DNA from: an uncultured Blautia sp.
GTDB lineage: Bacteria; Bacillota_A; Clostridia; Lachnospirales; Lachnospiraceae
Direction: 5' to 3'
Assembly (NCBI GenBank): GCA_905209435.1
Contig: CAJLTE010000006.1
Span: 5,930 to 69,929, forward strand
DNA: 64,000 nt
Shown: positions 22,481 to 31,465 of the stretch, in pieces
Numbering within the stretch: the stretch's first letter is position 1
How the letters are laid out: each line of letters begins with the position of its first letter
Made by a program: the position numbers and the translations under genes
Notes under the pieces: generated by a model
What the model saw: only the letters and a program-made list of their open reading frames with translations
The model's database searches: none
Told to the model about the DNA's origin: nothing

Positions 22481-24250
22481 ATGGATTTTTTTAGCATATT
22501 AACATTGATCGGAGGTCTGGCGCTGTTTCTGTATGGAATGAATGCTATGGGAGACGGTCTTGCAAAGGTTTCCGGCGGTAAGCTTGAGAAGATTCTTGAA
22601 AACCTTACCTCAAGCCCGATTAAAGCAGTTTTGTTAGGTGCAGCAGTGACAGGCGTGATCCAGTCGTCTTCGGCTACCACAGTTATGGTAGTAGGATTTG
22701 TAAACTCTGGAATTATGAAACTGTCTCAGGCGGTAGGTGTGATCATGGGTGCCAATATCGGTACCACAGTGACTTCCTGGATCTTGAGTCTGACAGGAAT
22801 CCAGAGCGATAATTTTATTATCCGTTTATTTAAACCAACATCTTTTTCACCGATCCTTGCGATCATTGGTGTTGTTTTTATCTTATTTATTAATGATTCA
22901 AAGAAGAAAGATGTTGGAACGATCTTTATCGGATTTGCAATTCTGATGTATGGAATGGATATGATGAGCTCATCAGTAAAGCCACTTGCAGAAGTTCCTG
23001 CATTTACAAATCTTCTGCTGAAATTTTCCAATCCGTTACTGGGAGTTCTGGCAGGCGCACTTCTTACAGCAGTGATCCAGTCCTCATCAGCATCTGTTGG
23101 TATTCTGCAGGCACTTTGTCTCACCGGTGCGGTACCATTCAGTGCAGCAATTCCAATTATCATGGGACAGAACATCGGAACTTGTATTACGGCAATTATT
23201 TCAGCAATTGGAGCAAAGAAAAACGCTAAACGTGCCGCAGCAGTACATCTCTATTTTAATATGATCGGTACTGTGATCTTTATGACAGTATTTTATATTG
23301 TAAATGCACTGGTTGGATTTTCATTCTTCCATCAGTCAGCAACTCCTGCCGGAATCGCTATCATCCACAGTGTATTTAATATTACAGCAACTCTCATTCT
23401 GCTTCCTTTCTCAAAAGGACTGGAGAAACTTGCCTGTCTCACAATCAGGGACAAGAAAGAAGATATTGCTGTTTCCGCAGAAGACAGAGAGTTTATGATC
23501 CTGGAGCCTCGTTTTCTGGAGAAACCGGCATTTGCAGTAGAGCAGAGCCGCAATGCAGCCAGAAAAATGGCGGAGGAATCCCACAATGCACTGTTTACAG
23601 CCTTGAAATTGGTGGATAAATATAGTGAAGAGGATGTAGAACGTGTGGAAAACATGGAAGCAAAGGTTGACCGTTATGAAGATGAACTGGGAACTTATCT
23701 GGTAAAGCTAAGTCACAAAGACATTTCAGAAGCAGACAGTCACAGTCTTTCTATTATGCTCCATTGCATTGGAGATTTTGAAAGAATTTCAGATCATGCG
23801 GTAAATATCAAGGAATCAGCAGAAGAACTTCACAAAAAAGGTTTGAAGTTTTCTCCGAATGCAAAGAAAGATCTGGAGGTACTTGGCCGTGCTGTAGAGG
23901 AAATTGTAAATACAGCATATGGGGTTTTTGACAAACAGGATATGAAGCTCGCAGAAAAGATCGAGCCTCTTGAGGAAGTGGTGGATGAGCTTTCAAAAGA
24001 AGTGAAACGCCGTCATATACAGAGGCTGAGGAGCGGGGAATGTACCATTGAGATGGGATTTATCCTTACAGATATCACAACATGCCTGGAACGAGTGGCT
24101 GATCATTGTTCAAACATTGGGGTCTGTGTTACACAGGTCAATGAAGATCTGTATGACACTCACAGCCATTTGAATACTGTAAAAACTCATCCGGACGAAT
24201 CTTTCTATCGGGAACTGGAAGATGCGAGAATAAAATACCAGCTTTCATAA
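22481..24250 (+). CDS. Na/Pi cotransporter family protein with PhoU-like domain
   Basis: Sodium-dependent phosphate carrier of the NptA/PNaS family in the inner membrane. The inverted repeat of the family is clear: GVIQSSSATTVMVVGFV and later AVIQSSSASVGILQAL, each the QSSS motif of one half. About eight or nine membrane helices occupy residues 1-310. The cytoplasmic C-terminal part (about 350-570) is a PhoU-like helical bundle. Full length at 589 residues. A PhoP/PhoR-type pair follows after a terminator, and candidate Pho boxes precede it, so phosphate control is likely. Start ATG follows AAAAGGAGAATAACC. Confidence 0.9.
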   Translation: MDFFSILTLIGGLALFLYGMNAMGDGLAKVSGGKLEKILENLTSSPIKAVLLGAAVTGVIQSSSATTVMVVGFVNSGIMKLSQAVGVIMGANIGTTVTSWILSLTGIQSDNFIIRLFKPTSFSPILAIIGVVFILFINDSKKKDVGTIFIGFAILMYGMDMMSSSVKPLAEVPAFTNLLLKFSNPLLGVLAGALLTAVIQSSSASVGILQALCLTGAVPFSAAIPIIMGQNIGTCITAIISAIGAKKNAKRAAAVHLYFNMIGTVIFMTVFYIVNALVGFSFFHQSATPAGIAIIHSVFNITATLILLPFSKGLEKLACLTIRDKKEDIAVSAEDREFMILEPRFLEKPAFAVEQSRNAARKMAEESHNALFTALKLVDKYSEEDVERVENMEAKVDRYEDELGTYLVKLSHKDISEADSHSLSIMLHCIGDFERISDHAVNIKESAEELHKKGLKFSPNAKKDLEVLGRAVEEIVNTAYGVFDKQDMKLAEKIEPLEEVVDELSKEVKRRHIQRLRSGECTIEMGFILTDITTCLERVADHCSNIGVCVTQVNEDLYDTHSHLNTVKTHPDESFYRELEDARIKYQLS

Positions 24251-24267
24251 AGAAAGCCGTATGAATG

Positions 24268-24329
24268 GAAAATCCGGACACTTCGGAATATTCTTATGGG
24301 ATATTTTCGAAAAACTGGCCGGATTTTTC
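24268..24329 (+). terminator. Terminator behind the Na/Pi cotransporter
   Basis: Base stem GAAAATCCGG / CCGGATTTTT with a second inner helix, ending in T5. It separates the carrier from the response regulator gene. Confidence 0.72.
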
Positions 24330-24427
24330 ACTTTATAAAAGGGGAGCAGATGCAGGTTACATACTTGTGTAAGAATATAAAAATAAGTATACTGAAAAAA
24401 AGATAAAACAAAGGGGAGGGTGAAACA

Positions 24428-25096
24428 ATGATTTACTGTGTAGAGGATGAACGTAATATCAGGGAACTTCTGATCTATACATTGGAAACAACCGGTTTTA
24501 AAGCCAGAGGATTTGTCAATGGCGAGGAACTGATGAAGGCGCTGAAAGAAGAGATACCTGAGCTGATTCTGCTGGATATCATGCTTCCGGGAGATGACGG
24601 ATATACGATTCTGGAGAAACTTAAGAGTATGTCTACAGCAAAGAATATTCCGGTGATCATGGTCACAGCAAAGGAAGCAGAGTTTGATAAAGTAAAAGGT
24701 CTGGAGAGCGGAGCGGATGATTATATCACCAAACCTTTTGGGATGATGGAATTTATTGCCAGAGTAAAGGCGGTTCTCAGACGAAGCGCACGCCAGAACG
24801 AAGACAAGGAACTGCATTATGAGGAACTTTATCTGAATGTGGGCCGTCATGAAGTACGTTATCGGGAAGAAAAAATCGAACTTACCAGAAAAGAGTTTGA
24901 ACTTCTGCAATATCTGATGGAAAATAAAGGTCTGGTTATGACAAGAAATCAGATTCTCTGTCACGTATGGGGATATGATTTTGACGGAGAGACCAGAACC
25001 GTAGATGTACATGTAAGAACTCTGCGCCAGAAGCTTGGTGAGGCAGGAAGCCTGATTGAAACTGTACGTGGAGTGGGTTATAGAATCGGAGCATAA
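24428..25096 (+). CDS. OmpR/PhoB-family response regulator, PhoP-like
   Basis: 222-residue DNA-binding regulator. The receiver domain (1-120) holds the acidic pair ED (6-7), phosphoacceptor D50 in LLDIMLPGDDG, and KPFG. The C-terminal winged helix (about 130-222) has the typical KEFELLQYLMENKGLV and RTVDVHVRTLRQKLG. Its kinase starts three bases after its stop. Position behind a Na/Pi carrier and similarity to PhoP suggest phosphate response; it probably binds the TTTACA/TTAACA repeats upstream of the carrier. Confidence 0.92.
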   Translation: MIYCVEDERNIRELLIYTLETTGFKARGFVNGEELMKALKEEIPELILLDIMLPGDDGYTILEKLKSMSTAKNIPVIMVTAKEAEFDKVKGLESGADDYITKPFGMMEFIARVKAVLRRSARQNEDKELHYEELYLNVGRHEVRYREEKIELTRKEFELLQYLMENKGLVMTRNQILCHVWGYDFDGETRTVDVHVRTLRQKLGEAGSLIETVRGVGYRIGA

Positions 25097-25098
25097 GA

Positions 25099-26436
25099 AT
25101 GAAACAGAGAATATTCAGTCATACCAGTTTACTCATTATTTTATCTGTTATACTCACATTTCTGGCAGCAGGAACGGTTATGTATAACAGATACGATATT
25201 TATATGAAACAGGGAGTAAGAGACGAAGCAGCATATATCAAAACAGGACTGGAAGAGGATGGGGAAGAATTCCTTACAACGAGAATCGGAAATGCGACAA
25301 GCAGCCGTATTACTCTTCTGGGAGAAGATGGAAAAGTGCTGTTTGACAGTATTGAGAATCCTGCAGAGATGGAAAATCACAGCAACAGACCGGAATTTAT
25401 TGAAGCGCAGAAAAAAGGATATAGTGAGATGGTCCGGTATTCAGATACTTTATCGAAGCAGACATTTTATTATGCGCTCAGTCTGAAAAATGGACAGGTG
25501 CTTCGTGTAGCGAAGACTACAGACAGTCTTCTTATGACAGTGGCCTCCAGTTTCCTGCTGTTGGGAGTGTTAGTCTGCATCATTCTGGTAATTGAGATAT
25601 TTCTGGTGCAGAAGCAGACACAGAAACTGATCGAGCCTATTAACCAGATTAATCTGGAGCAGCCGCTGGATTATGTATGTTATGAAGAATTGCGGCCGCT
25701 GCTTTTCAGATTGGATCAGCAGAACCGTCAGATTAAGAAACAGCTTGAGGATCTGAAAAATGCGGAGAGTGTACGGAAGGAATTTACCGCAAATGTATCT
25801 CATGAATTGAAAACACCGCTTATGTCAATTTCCGGTTATGCGGAACTTATGATGAATGGAATGGTTCCTTCTGACAAAGTACAGGATTTTTCCGGCAGAA
25901 TCTATCATGAATCTGTAAGGCTCTCTAATCTGGTGGCAGATATTATTCAACTTTCCAGGCTGGATGAAAAGAATGGAGAATCCATGTTTGAAACTGTTGA
26001 TATCGAAGAACTTGGTCAGGATGTGATCAACAATCTGCAGGAGCGTGCTGCAAAGAAAAAGATCGAACTGGAATATAAAGGAAGTGATGCACAGGTTCAG
26101 GGTGTACGCCATGTACTGTATGAAATGCTTTACAATATTACAGACAATGCGATCCGTTATACACCAGAGGGCGGAGAGGTCAGAGTCTTTGTGGGAAAAT
26201 TTAACGGAAAACCATTTTTCCGTGTGGAAGATAACGGAATTGGCATCCCGGAGAACGAACAGCAGAGAATTTTTGAACGTTTTTACAGAGTGGATAAAAG
26301 TCACTCACGGGAAACCGGCGGTACAGGTCTGGGACTTTCTATTGTGAAGCACGGAGCAGTCTTACACCATGCAAAAATCCTGCTGGACAGTGAACCTGGA
26401 AAAGGAACAAAAATGGAAATACTGTTTAAAAACTGA
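25099..26436 (+). CDS. Two-component sensor histidine kinase, PhoR-like
   Basis: Membrane sensor kinase of 445 residues. Membrane helices lie near 10-32 and 143-170 and enclose an extracytoplasmic sensor of about 110 residues. The cytoplasmic part has the phosphoacceptor box SHELKTPL (about 236), N box NITDNAIRYTPEGG, VEDNGIGIP and GTGLGLSIVKHG. I see no PAS domain, unlike many PhoR proteins. It is co-transcribed with the regulator three bases upstream. The phosphate role is inferred from the neighbouring carrier. Confidence 0.9.
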   Translation: MKQRIFSHTSLLIILSVILTFLAAGTVMYNRYDIYMKQGVRDEAAYIKTGLEEDGEEFLTTRIGNATSSRITLLGEDGKVLFDSIENPAEMENHSNRPEFIEAQKKGYSEMVRYSDTLSKQTFYYALSLKNGQVLRVAKTTDSLLMTVASSFLLLGVLVCIILVIEIFLVQKQTQKLIEPINQINLEQPLDYVCYEELRPLLFRLDQQNRQIKKQLEDLKNAESVRKEFTANVSHELKTPLMSISGYAELMMNGMVPSDKVQDFSGRIYHESVRLSNLVADIIQLSRLDEKNGESMFETVDIEELGQDVINNLQERAAKKKIELEYKGSDAQVQGVRHVLYEMLYNITDNAIRYTPEGGEVRVFVGKFNGKPFFRVEDNGIGIPENEQQRIFERFYRVDKSHSRETGGTGLGLSIVKHGAVLHHAKILLDSEPGKGTKMEILFKN

Positions 26437-26618
26437 AAGAAAAAAACCATAATTTTAGGGATTGACAGACAAGTGATTATTAGAGAAAATAAAGTCAGAA
26501 AGTTATCCTGTAAAAGCAGATATGCACAGGCGTATCTGGAATTTTGAGACAAATATAGAAGCATCTGAATGAAGTATATGTGAACAGGTTGGACAGACAA
26601 TGGAGGAAGAAGTTCAGT

Positions 26619-27884
26619 ATGAAAAATTGGAAAAGTATTACGGCCGGCGTAAGCTGTTTATCAATGCTGCTCACAGCAGGGATGTCCACAACATCTGCAG
26701 CAGAGATTACAGAAATTCCGGAACAGAGCATTGTATACTGGTCCATGTGGGAGGAAAATGAACCACAGGCAGATGTGATCAAGGAAGCAGCTGAGGACTA
26801 TGAAGCAGCAACTGGTATTTCTGTAGAGATTGAGTGGAAAGGCAGAGAAATTCAGTCTCTGATCGAACCCGCACTGGATGCAGGTGAACAGATCGACCTT
26901 TTTGATGACGACTATCAGAGGATGGTGCAGGAACATAAGGAATATCTGGCAGAACTGAAGAAGATGGCGGACACTGTAGACTACGAGAACCACATTATGC
27001 CGGTACTGTTGGAACAGGTGAAGAACTGGGGAAACGGAGAACTGCTTGCTATGCCTTACCAGCCTTATATCACAGGAGTCTGGTATAACAAGGATTTGTG
27101 GGAGGAAGCAGGTCTTGCTGAACAGGATATACCAGATACCTGGGAAAAATTACTCAGGGTGTGCCGCAAGATTAAGAACAGTGACAGTGGTTTAAGTGCT
27201 ATGACCTGCGACGAACAGTATGTAAATTTGCTGTATGGCTACCAGCTTGCAAGATACCTGGGACAGGAAAAAGTTCAGCAGATGATCCATAACTGCAGCT
27301 GGTCTCAGATTTCAGAGGCGAAAAAGGCAGCAGAAGATATCAGAACGTTGTTTTTTGCCGGCTACATGAGTAAAAGTGCACCGGCAGAGCATCCGGAAGG
27401 GCAGGATGAAGTCGGAGATGGAGAAGCAGTCATGGTTTTGCAGGGATCCTGGACTCCGAATGAAGTGACAGAAGATACAGGTTCTGATGATACATGGGGA
27501 TTCTTTCCGTGGCCTGCGGTCAAAGACGGAACAGATGGCACAGAAGGGATTATGGTAGGTGCGCAGGGATTTGGCATAACAAAAGATTCTCAGATGAAGC
27601 AGGAAGCCTTTGATTTTGCCTATTCTGTGTGTACCGGTGAAACAGATATGAAAATGACGGATGCAGTAAATTCTATCCCTGCAGATGCAGATAATACCCA
27701 GTGGCCGGAAATGCTGTCTGATGCGGCTTCTTACATGGAGAATATGTCGAAACCTTATATGTGGGCTGCAGGACTGGAAGCAGATCTGGATTACAAAGAT
27801 CAGATACAGACAGAACTTTTAAAGCTTACAAAATTAGAAGAAACACCGGATGAATTTATAGAAAATCTCAGTAATATGGATTAG
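26619..27884 (+). CDS. Extracellular sugar ABC-transporter substrate-binding protein (first paralogue)
   Basis: Family 1 solute-binding protein of 421 residues, exported by an N-terminal signal (residues 1-29). I chose ATG 26619, which follows GGAGGAAG; an in-frame GTG at 26580 would put 13 charged residues before the signal. After the signal comes SIVYWSMWEENEPQADVI, closely similar to the binding protein at 29118 (LVYWSMWEATEPQGQVI), so the two arose by duplication. No lipobox cysteine is present near the cleavage site. No permease gene adjoins it; it probably shares the permeases at 30547 and 31466. An AraC regulator is convergent downstream. Confidence 0.88.
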   Translation: MKNWKSITAGVSCLSMLLTAGMSTTSAAEITEIPEQSIVYWSMWEENEPQADVIKEAAEDYEAATGISVEIEWKGREIQSLIEPALDAGEQIDLFDDDYQRMVQEHKEYLAELKKMADTVDYENHIMPVLLEQVKNWGNGELLAMPYQPYITGVWYNKDLWEEAGLAEQDIPDTWEKLLRVCRKIKNSDSGLSAMTCDEQYVNLLYGYQLARYLGQEKVQQMIHNCSWSQISEAKKAAEDIRTLFFAGYMSKSAPAEHPEGQDEVGDGEAVMVLQGSWTPNEVTEDTGSDDTWGFFPWPAVKDGTDGTEGIMVGAQGFGITKDSQMKQEAFDFAYSVCTGETDMKMTDAVNSIPADADNTQWPEMLSDAASYMENMSKPYMWAAGLEADLDYKDQIQTELLKLTKLEETPDEFIENLSNMD

Positions 27885-27922
27885 AAAGTCTGCTCAGACA
27901 AGTTATAAGATGTTTTTAAGTA

Positions 27923-28819
27923 TCAGCGCTCTCGTTCAGAGAGCGCTTTTATTGATGTTATATATTCCGTAGGAGTCATCCCAGAAATTTTTTTAAATTG
28001 TCTGGAGAAGTAATGAATGGAAGAATATCCCAGAAATTCTGAAATCTGAGTGAAATTCATCTGGTTTTCACGGATCAGTTGTCTGGCATATGCAATCTTT
28101 AAACGGGAAAAGAATTCCATAGTTCCGCATTGATGCTGTTCCTGAAACATTTTCTGCAGCTGGGACCGGCCGATCATATTGTCATGACACAGATCATAAA
28201 GAGTGATATTTTCCCGGATATGATCTTCCATGTAAGCGATGACCCTTTTATATACAGCGGAATTATTTTTAAGATTAACAAATTTACTGATAGGTACAGT
28301 CATCGGGGGTGAAGAGTTTCTACGGATCATGTAGATCAGCATTTGCTGAAGATAAAGACGGATCAGCTGCTGTGAGCCAAACATGAAATCTTCTTTCTTT
28401 TCCATTTTTTCTGTGTAAGGATTGTCCAGCGGAGTTGCAATACAGCGCCGTGCCTCGGCAACCAGCATTCCCATAAGATTTCTTTCGGAATCAGAAAGTT
28501 TCAGCAGCTTCTCTTCAAAAAATTTCATACATGGAGAATCACATTCAAAAGAAACCACCACAATGTTCGGAGCAGTATTTCCGATAGCAGTCAGGTTGTG
28601 AAATTCATTTGGTTTATGAAAGATAATCTGTCCGCTGGTCAGATGGTAAGTTCCATTATCTGTCTGTATTTCTGCCTTTCCTTTATCTACACATTGAAAT
28701 TCCCAGAAATCATGACGCTCTCCTGCGAAATGAAAATCACTTCTGTATTCAAAATAATGGATTGTATAAATTCGTTCAATATGAATATCTTCATCCAGAT
28801 ACATACTTTCAAACGCCAT
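27923..28819 (-). CDS. AraC family transcriptional regulator
   Basis: 298-residue regulator with an N-terminal cupin-type sensing domain (HDFWEFQCVDKGKAEIQTDNG, then FHKPNEFHNL) and a C-terminal double helix-turn-helix (about 195-295: VIAYMEDHIRENITLYDLCH and ISEFLGYSSIHYFSRQFKKISGMTP). It sits between the two paralogous sugar-binding protein genes and is divergent from the second, so it most likely activates that transport cluster when sugar is present. The shared upstream region contains two GTTTATGCAA boxes that may be its sites. Confidence 0.9.
   Translation of the reverse strand: MAFESMYLDEDIHIERIYTIHYFEYRSDFHFAGERHDFWEFQCVDKGKAEIQTDNGTYHLTSGQIIFHKPNEFHNLTAIGNTAPNIVVVSFECDSPCMKFFEEKLLKLSDSERNLMGMLVAEARRCIATPLDNPYTEKMEKKEDFMFGSQQLIRLYLQQMLIYMIRRNSSPPMTVPISKFVNLKNNSAVYKRVIAYMEDHIRENITLYDLCHDNMIGRSQLQKMFQEQHQCGTMEFFSRLKIAYARQLIRENQMNFTQISEFLGYSSIHYFSRQFKKISGMTPTEYITSIKALSERER
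27925..27950. terminator. Terminator between convergent binding-protein and AraC genes
   Basis: Nine-bp stem AGCGCTCTC / GAGAGCGCT, loop GTTCA, then TTTT. It lies within the last codons of the AraC gene and ends the binding-protein transcript. Confidence 0.85.
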
Positions 28820-28877
28820 GAATGTATCGCTTCCCTTCTGTCATGATCTTTAATAAAAAAATTTTGACTCTAACATC

Positions 28878-29015
28878 TTAATGTTTATGCAATATAAGAA
28901 ATGATTGCTTTGTACAAGTATACAACAAAAAAGAATGAAAAACCAGTTGGAAATGAATTTTTGTACAAAAGAAATGGACGTTTATGCAAATACTATTTGT
29001 GCAAAAATGATAAAA
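28878..29015 (+). promoter_or_regulatory. Candidate AraC sites upstream of the transport operon
   Basis: GTTTATGCAA occurs at about 28882 and 28980, each followed by TTTGTACA or TTTGTGCA. A similar arrangement, GTTTATGC ... TTTGTACA, lies upstream of the GH3 gene at about 1335. No well-spaced -35/-10 pair was found. The rest of the 28820-29117 gap is AT-rich and empty. Confidence 0.35.
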
Positions 29016-29117
29016 TAATAACTACTAAATGAAATAATTGTTGAAAATCAACAAAAGAGAAAAGAGCGAAAAAAGAAAAAGACAAAATGTCAAAACCGAC
29101 AAAGGAGGAAAAAGGTT

Positions 29118-30368
29118 ATGGGTATGAAGAAAAAGATGCTTAGTGCAACATTATGTGCAGTTATGGTTGGTTCACTTGCAGCACCGGCTTTCACTGTTCA
29201 GGCAGATGATGACACATTAGTTTACTGGTCTATGTGGGAAGCTACAGAACCACAGGGACAGGTAATTCAGGAAGCAGTTGATGCATATACAGAGCAGACC
29301 GGAGTAAAGGTAGATCTTCAGTTTAAGGGACGTACCGGAAACCGTGAAGCACTTCAGCCTGCACTGGATGGTGGCACACAGATCGACATTTTTGACGAAG
29401 ATATTGACCGTGTAAATGGAATGTATGGCAAATATCTGCTGGATCTGGAAGACCTTGCAAAAGAGAATGATTATGAAGCAACTGCAAATGCAGGTCTGAT
29501 CGCAGCATGCCGTGACGCTGGCGGCGGCACATTAAAGACAATTCCATATCAGCCAAACGTATTTGCTTTCTTCTATAACAAAGATCTGTTTGAGCAGGCA
29601 GGAATCACAGAAGAACCGAAGACATGGGATGAATTCAAAGATGTATGCCAGAAATTAAAAGATGCAGGAATCACACCAATGACTATGGATGATGCCTATG
29701 CAACATGTGTGATCGGATATCATCTTGCAAGACTGGTTGGCGAAGATAAAGTAAAAGAGATCGTAACTGAAGGTGAATGGGATGATCCTGCAGTTCTTCA
29801 GATGGCACAGGATATCGAAGAACTTGCATCTAACGGATATTATTCAGAGATGGTTGGTTCCAACGTATGGCCTGCAGGTCAGAACACAGAGCTTGCACTT
29901 GGAACAGCTGCAATGTATCTGAATGGCTCCTGGTTACCAAACGAAGTAAAAGAGATGGCAGGTCCTGACTTCCACTGGGGATGCTTCGCATATCCGGCAC
30001 TTACAGACGGAGCAAACGGAATCGAAACAAACAACTTTGGTGCACAGGTATTTGGTATTAACAAAGATACAAAACTTGCAAAAGAAGCATTTGATCTGAT
30101 CACATTCATTACAAAAGGTGAATATGACCAGAAGCTTGCAGAAGAATCTGTAGGTATTCCATCTGACACTACAAACACAGAATGGCCGGAAATGGTTGCA
30201 TGCGCAAAACCTGTTATCGAGCAGAGCACAAACCGTTTCACATGGGCATGCGGTGTAGAATCTAACGTAGACATGACTCCGGTTATCAAAGAGAACTTTA
30301 TCAAATTAATGGCTGGCTCTATTACTGCAGATGAATTTGTTTCCGCTATGCAGGATGCAGCGAAATAA
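29118..30368 (+). CDS. Extracellular sugar ABC-transporter substrate-binding protein (second paralogue)
   Basis: Family 1 solute-binding protein of 416 residues, probably for an oligosaccharide. Signal sequence residues 1-29 (KKKMLSATLCAVMVGSL ... VQA), mature start ADDDTLVYWSMW. It has no canonical lipobox cysteine, which is unusual for a Gram-positive binding protein. The ATG follows AAAGGAGG at nine bases. Close paralogue of the protein at 26619. It is followed by a terminator-like stem and then two permeases, the usual arrangement for making more binding protein than permease. The NahK-type kinase downstream suggests N-acetylhexosamine-containing sugars as ligands; this is inference. Confidence 0.9.
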   Translation: MGMKKKMLSATLCAVMVGSLAAPAFTVQADDDTLVYWSMWEATEPQGQVIQEAVDAYTEQTGVKVDLQFKGRTGNREALQPALDGGTQIDIFDEDIDRVNGMYGKYLLDLEDLAKENDYEATANAGLIAACRDAGGGTLKTIPYQPNVFAFFYNKDLFEQAGITEEPKTWDEFKDVCQKLKDAGITPMTMDDAYATCVIGYHLARLVGEDKVKEIVTEGEWDDPAVLQMAQDIEELASNGYYSEMVGSNVWPAGQNTELALGTAAMYLNGSWLPNEVKEMAGPDFHWGCFAYPALTDGANGIETNNFGAQVFGINKDTKLAKEAFDLITFITKGEYDQKLAEESVGIPSDTTNTEWPEMVACAKPVIEQSTNRFTWACGVESNVDMTPVIKENFIKLMAGSITADEFVSAMQDAAK

Positions 30369-30384
30369 ATAAAGAATTTATAGA

Positions 30385-30420
30385 GATGGTGGCATCGTAT
30401 CTACGCTGCCGCCATCTTTC
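30385..30420 (+). terminator. Intra-operon attenuating terminator
   Basis: GATGGTGGC / GCCGCCATC stem with a 14-base loop and TTTCTTT tail, placed between binding-protein and permease genes. Confidence 0.7.
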
Positions 30421-30426
30421 TTTATG

Positions 30427-30516
30427 AATATCTAGGATGCAGTGTGCCAGTGGCACACGTTTTGCAACGACCGTAGTGGGACGAAGATGCGGGAGCGAAG
30501 CGTAGCAATCCGTAGA
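30427..30516. repeat. Palindromic intergenic structure
   Basis: TATCTAGGATGC and GCAATCCGTAGATA can pair as outer arms; inside lies a GTGTGCC/GGCACAC hairpin (30441-30457) and the string GGGAGCGAAGCG, reminiscent of elements A and B. It sits just before the permease ribosome binding site. Confidence 0.5.
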
Positions 30517-30546
30517 TATGGTATTACTTACAAAGGAGGTATTTTC

Positions 30547-31452
30547 TTGAAGAAGAATAAAACGATGATCGTTGTATTTCTGACTCCGGCAGTTCTGCTG
30601 TTTCTGGGAATCTTTCTTTATCCGATTATCAGAACAGTCATCATGAGCTTTTTCAAGATTGACGGAGTTACAGATTCCATGGATTTATGGAAATTTGTAG
30701 GTTTTGGAAATTATACAAAACTGATAAATACCAGCCTGTTCAGAACATCATTTTTTAATCTGTTCCGTATCTGGCTGGTTGGAGGCCTGGTGGTAATGAG
30801 TCTGTCTCTTTTATTTGCAGTTATTCTTACCAGTGGGATCAGAGGAAAGAAATTTTTCCGTGCCATTATTTATATGCCGAATATTGTCAGTGCAGTAGCG
30901 CTTGCAACCATGTGGCTGCAGTATGTGTTCAGTCCAAGATATGGTCTGTTGAAAGATTCCTTTACAGCACTTCATCTGGATAATCTGGCAAAGATTCAGT
31001 TCCTGGATAATGACCATAAATTCTGGGCATTACTGTTTGCCTACTGTTTCGGGATGGTAGGATACCATATGCTGATCTGGCTCAGCGGTATTGAGCGTAT
31101 CAGTCCGGAATATTATGAAGCAGCAACTATTGACGGAGCTACCAAACCAGCACAGTTTCGCTATATGACTCTTCCTCTGTTAAAAGGAGTGTTTAAAACA
31201 AATATCACGATGTGGTCCGTAAGCAGTGTGGGATTTTTTGTATGGTCACAGCTTTTCTCTACAGTAACTGCAGACACACAGACAATTACGCCTTATGTTT
31301 ATATGTACATGCAGATTTTTGGCGGCGGTAATACAGTTACAGAACGAAATGCAGGTCTGGGAGCTGCTATTGGTGTACTGCTTAGTATTTGTGTTGTGAT
31401 CGTATTTACAGTATGTAACAAAATGATTAAAGATGATGATCTGGAATTCTAA
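30547..31452 (+). CDS. Sugar ABC transporter permease (MalF/UgpA type)
   Basis: Inner-membrane permease with six predicted helices, 302 residues. The EAA loop that docks the ATPase reads EYYEAATIDGATKPAQF. I chose TTG 30547 because AAAGGAGG lies six bases before it; an upstream in-frame start at 30442 falls in the palindromic region and would add a non-membrane leader. It pairs with the permease at 31466. No ATPase is in this operon, so the transporter probably borrows a shared MsmK/UgpC-type ATPase such as the one at 40537. Confidence 0.92.
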   Translation: MKKNKTMIVVFLTPAVLLFLGIFLYPIIRTVIMSFFKIDGVTDSMDLWKFVGFGNYTKLINTSLFRTSFFNLFRIWLVGGLVVMSLSLLFAVILTSGIRGKKFFRAIIYMPNIVSAVALATMWLQYVFSPRYGLLKDSFTALHLDNLAKIQFLDNDHKFWALLFAYCFGMVGYHMLIWLSGIERISPEYYEAATIDGATKPAQFRYMTLPLLKGVFKTNITMWSVSSVGFFVWSQLFSTVTADTQTITPYVYMYMQIFGGGNTVTERNAGLGAAIGVLLSICVVIVFTVCNKMIKDDDLEF

Positions 31453-31465
31453 GGAGGGATGAAAA

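Noticed and set aside
24245..25012. 255-codon frame antisense to the response regulator
   Set aside because: Phe/His/Cys-rich composition typical of a reverse-complement shadow; the regulator is certain.
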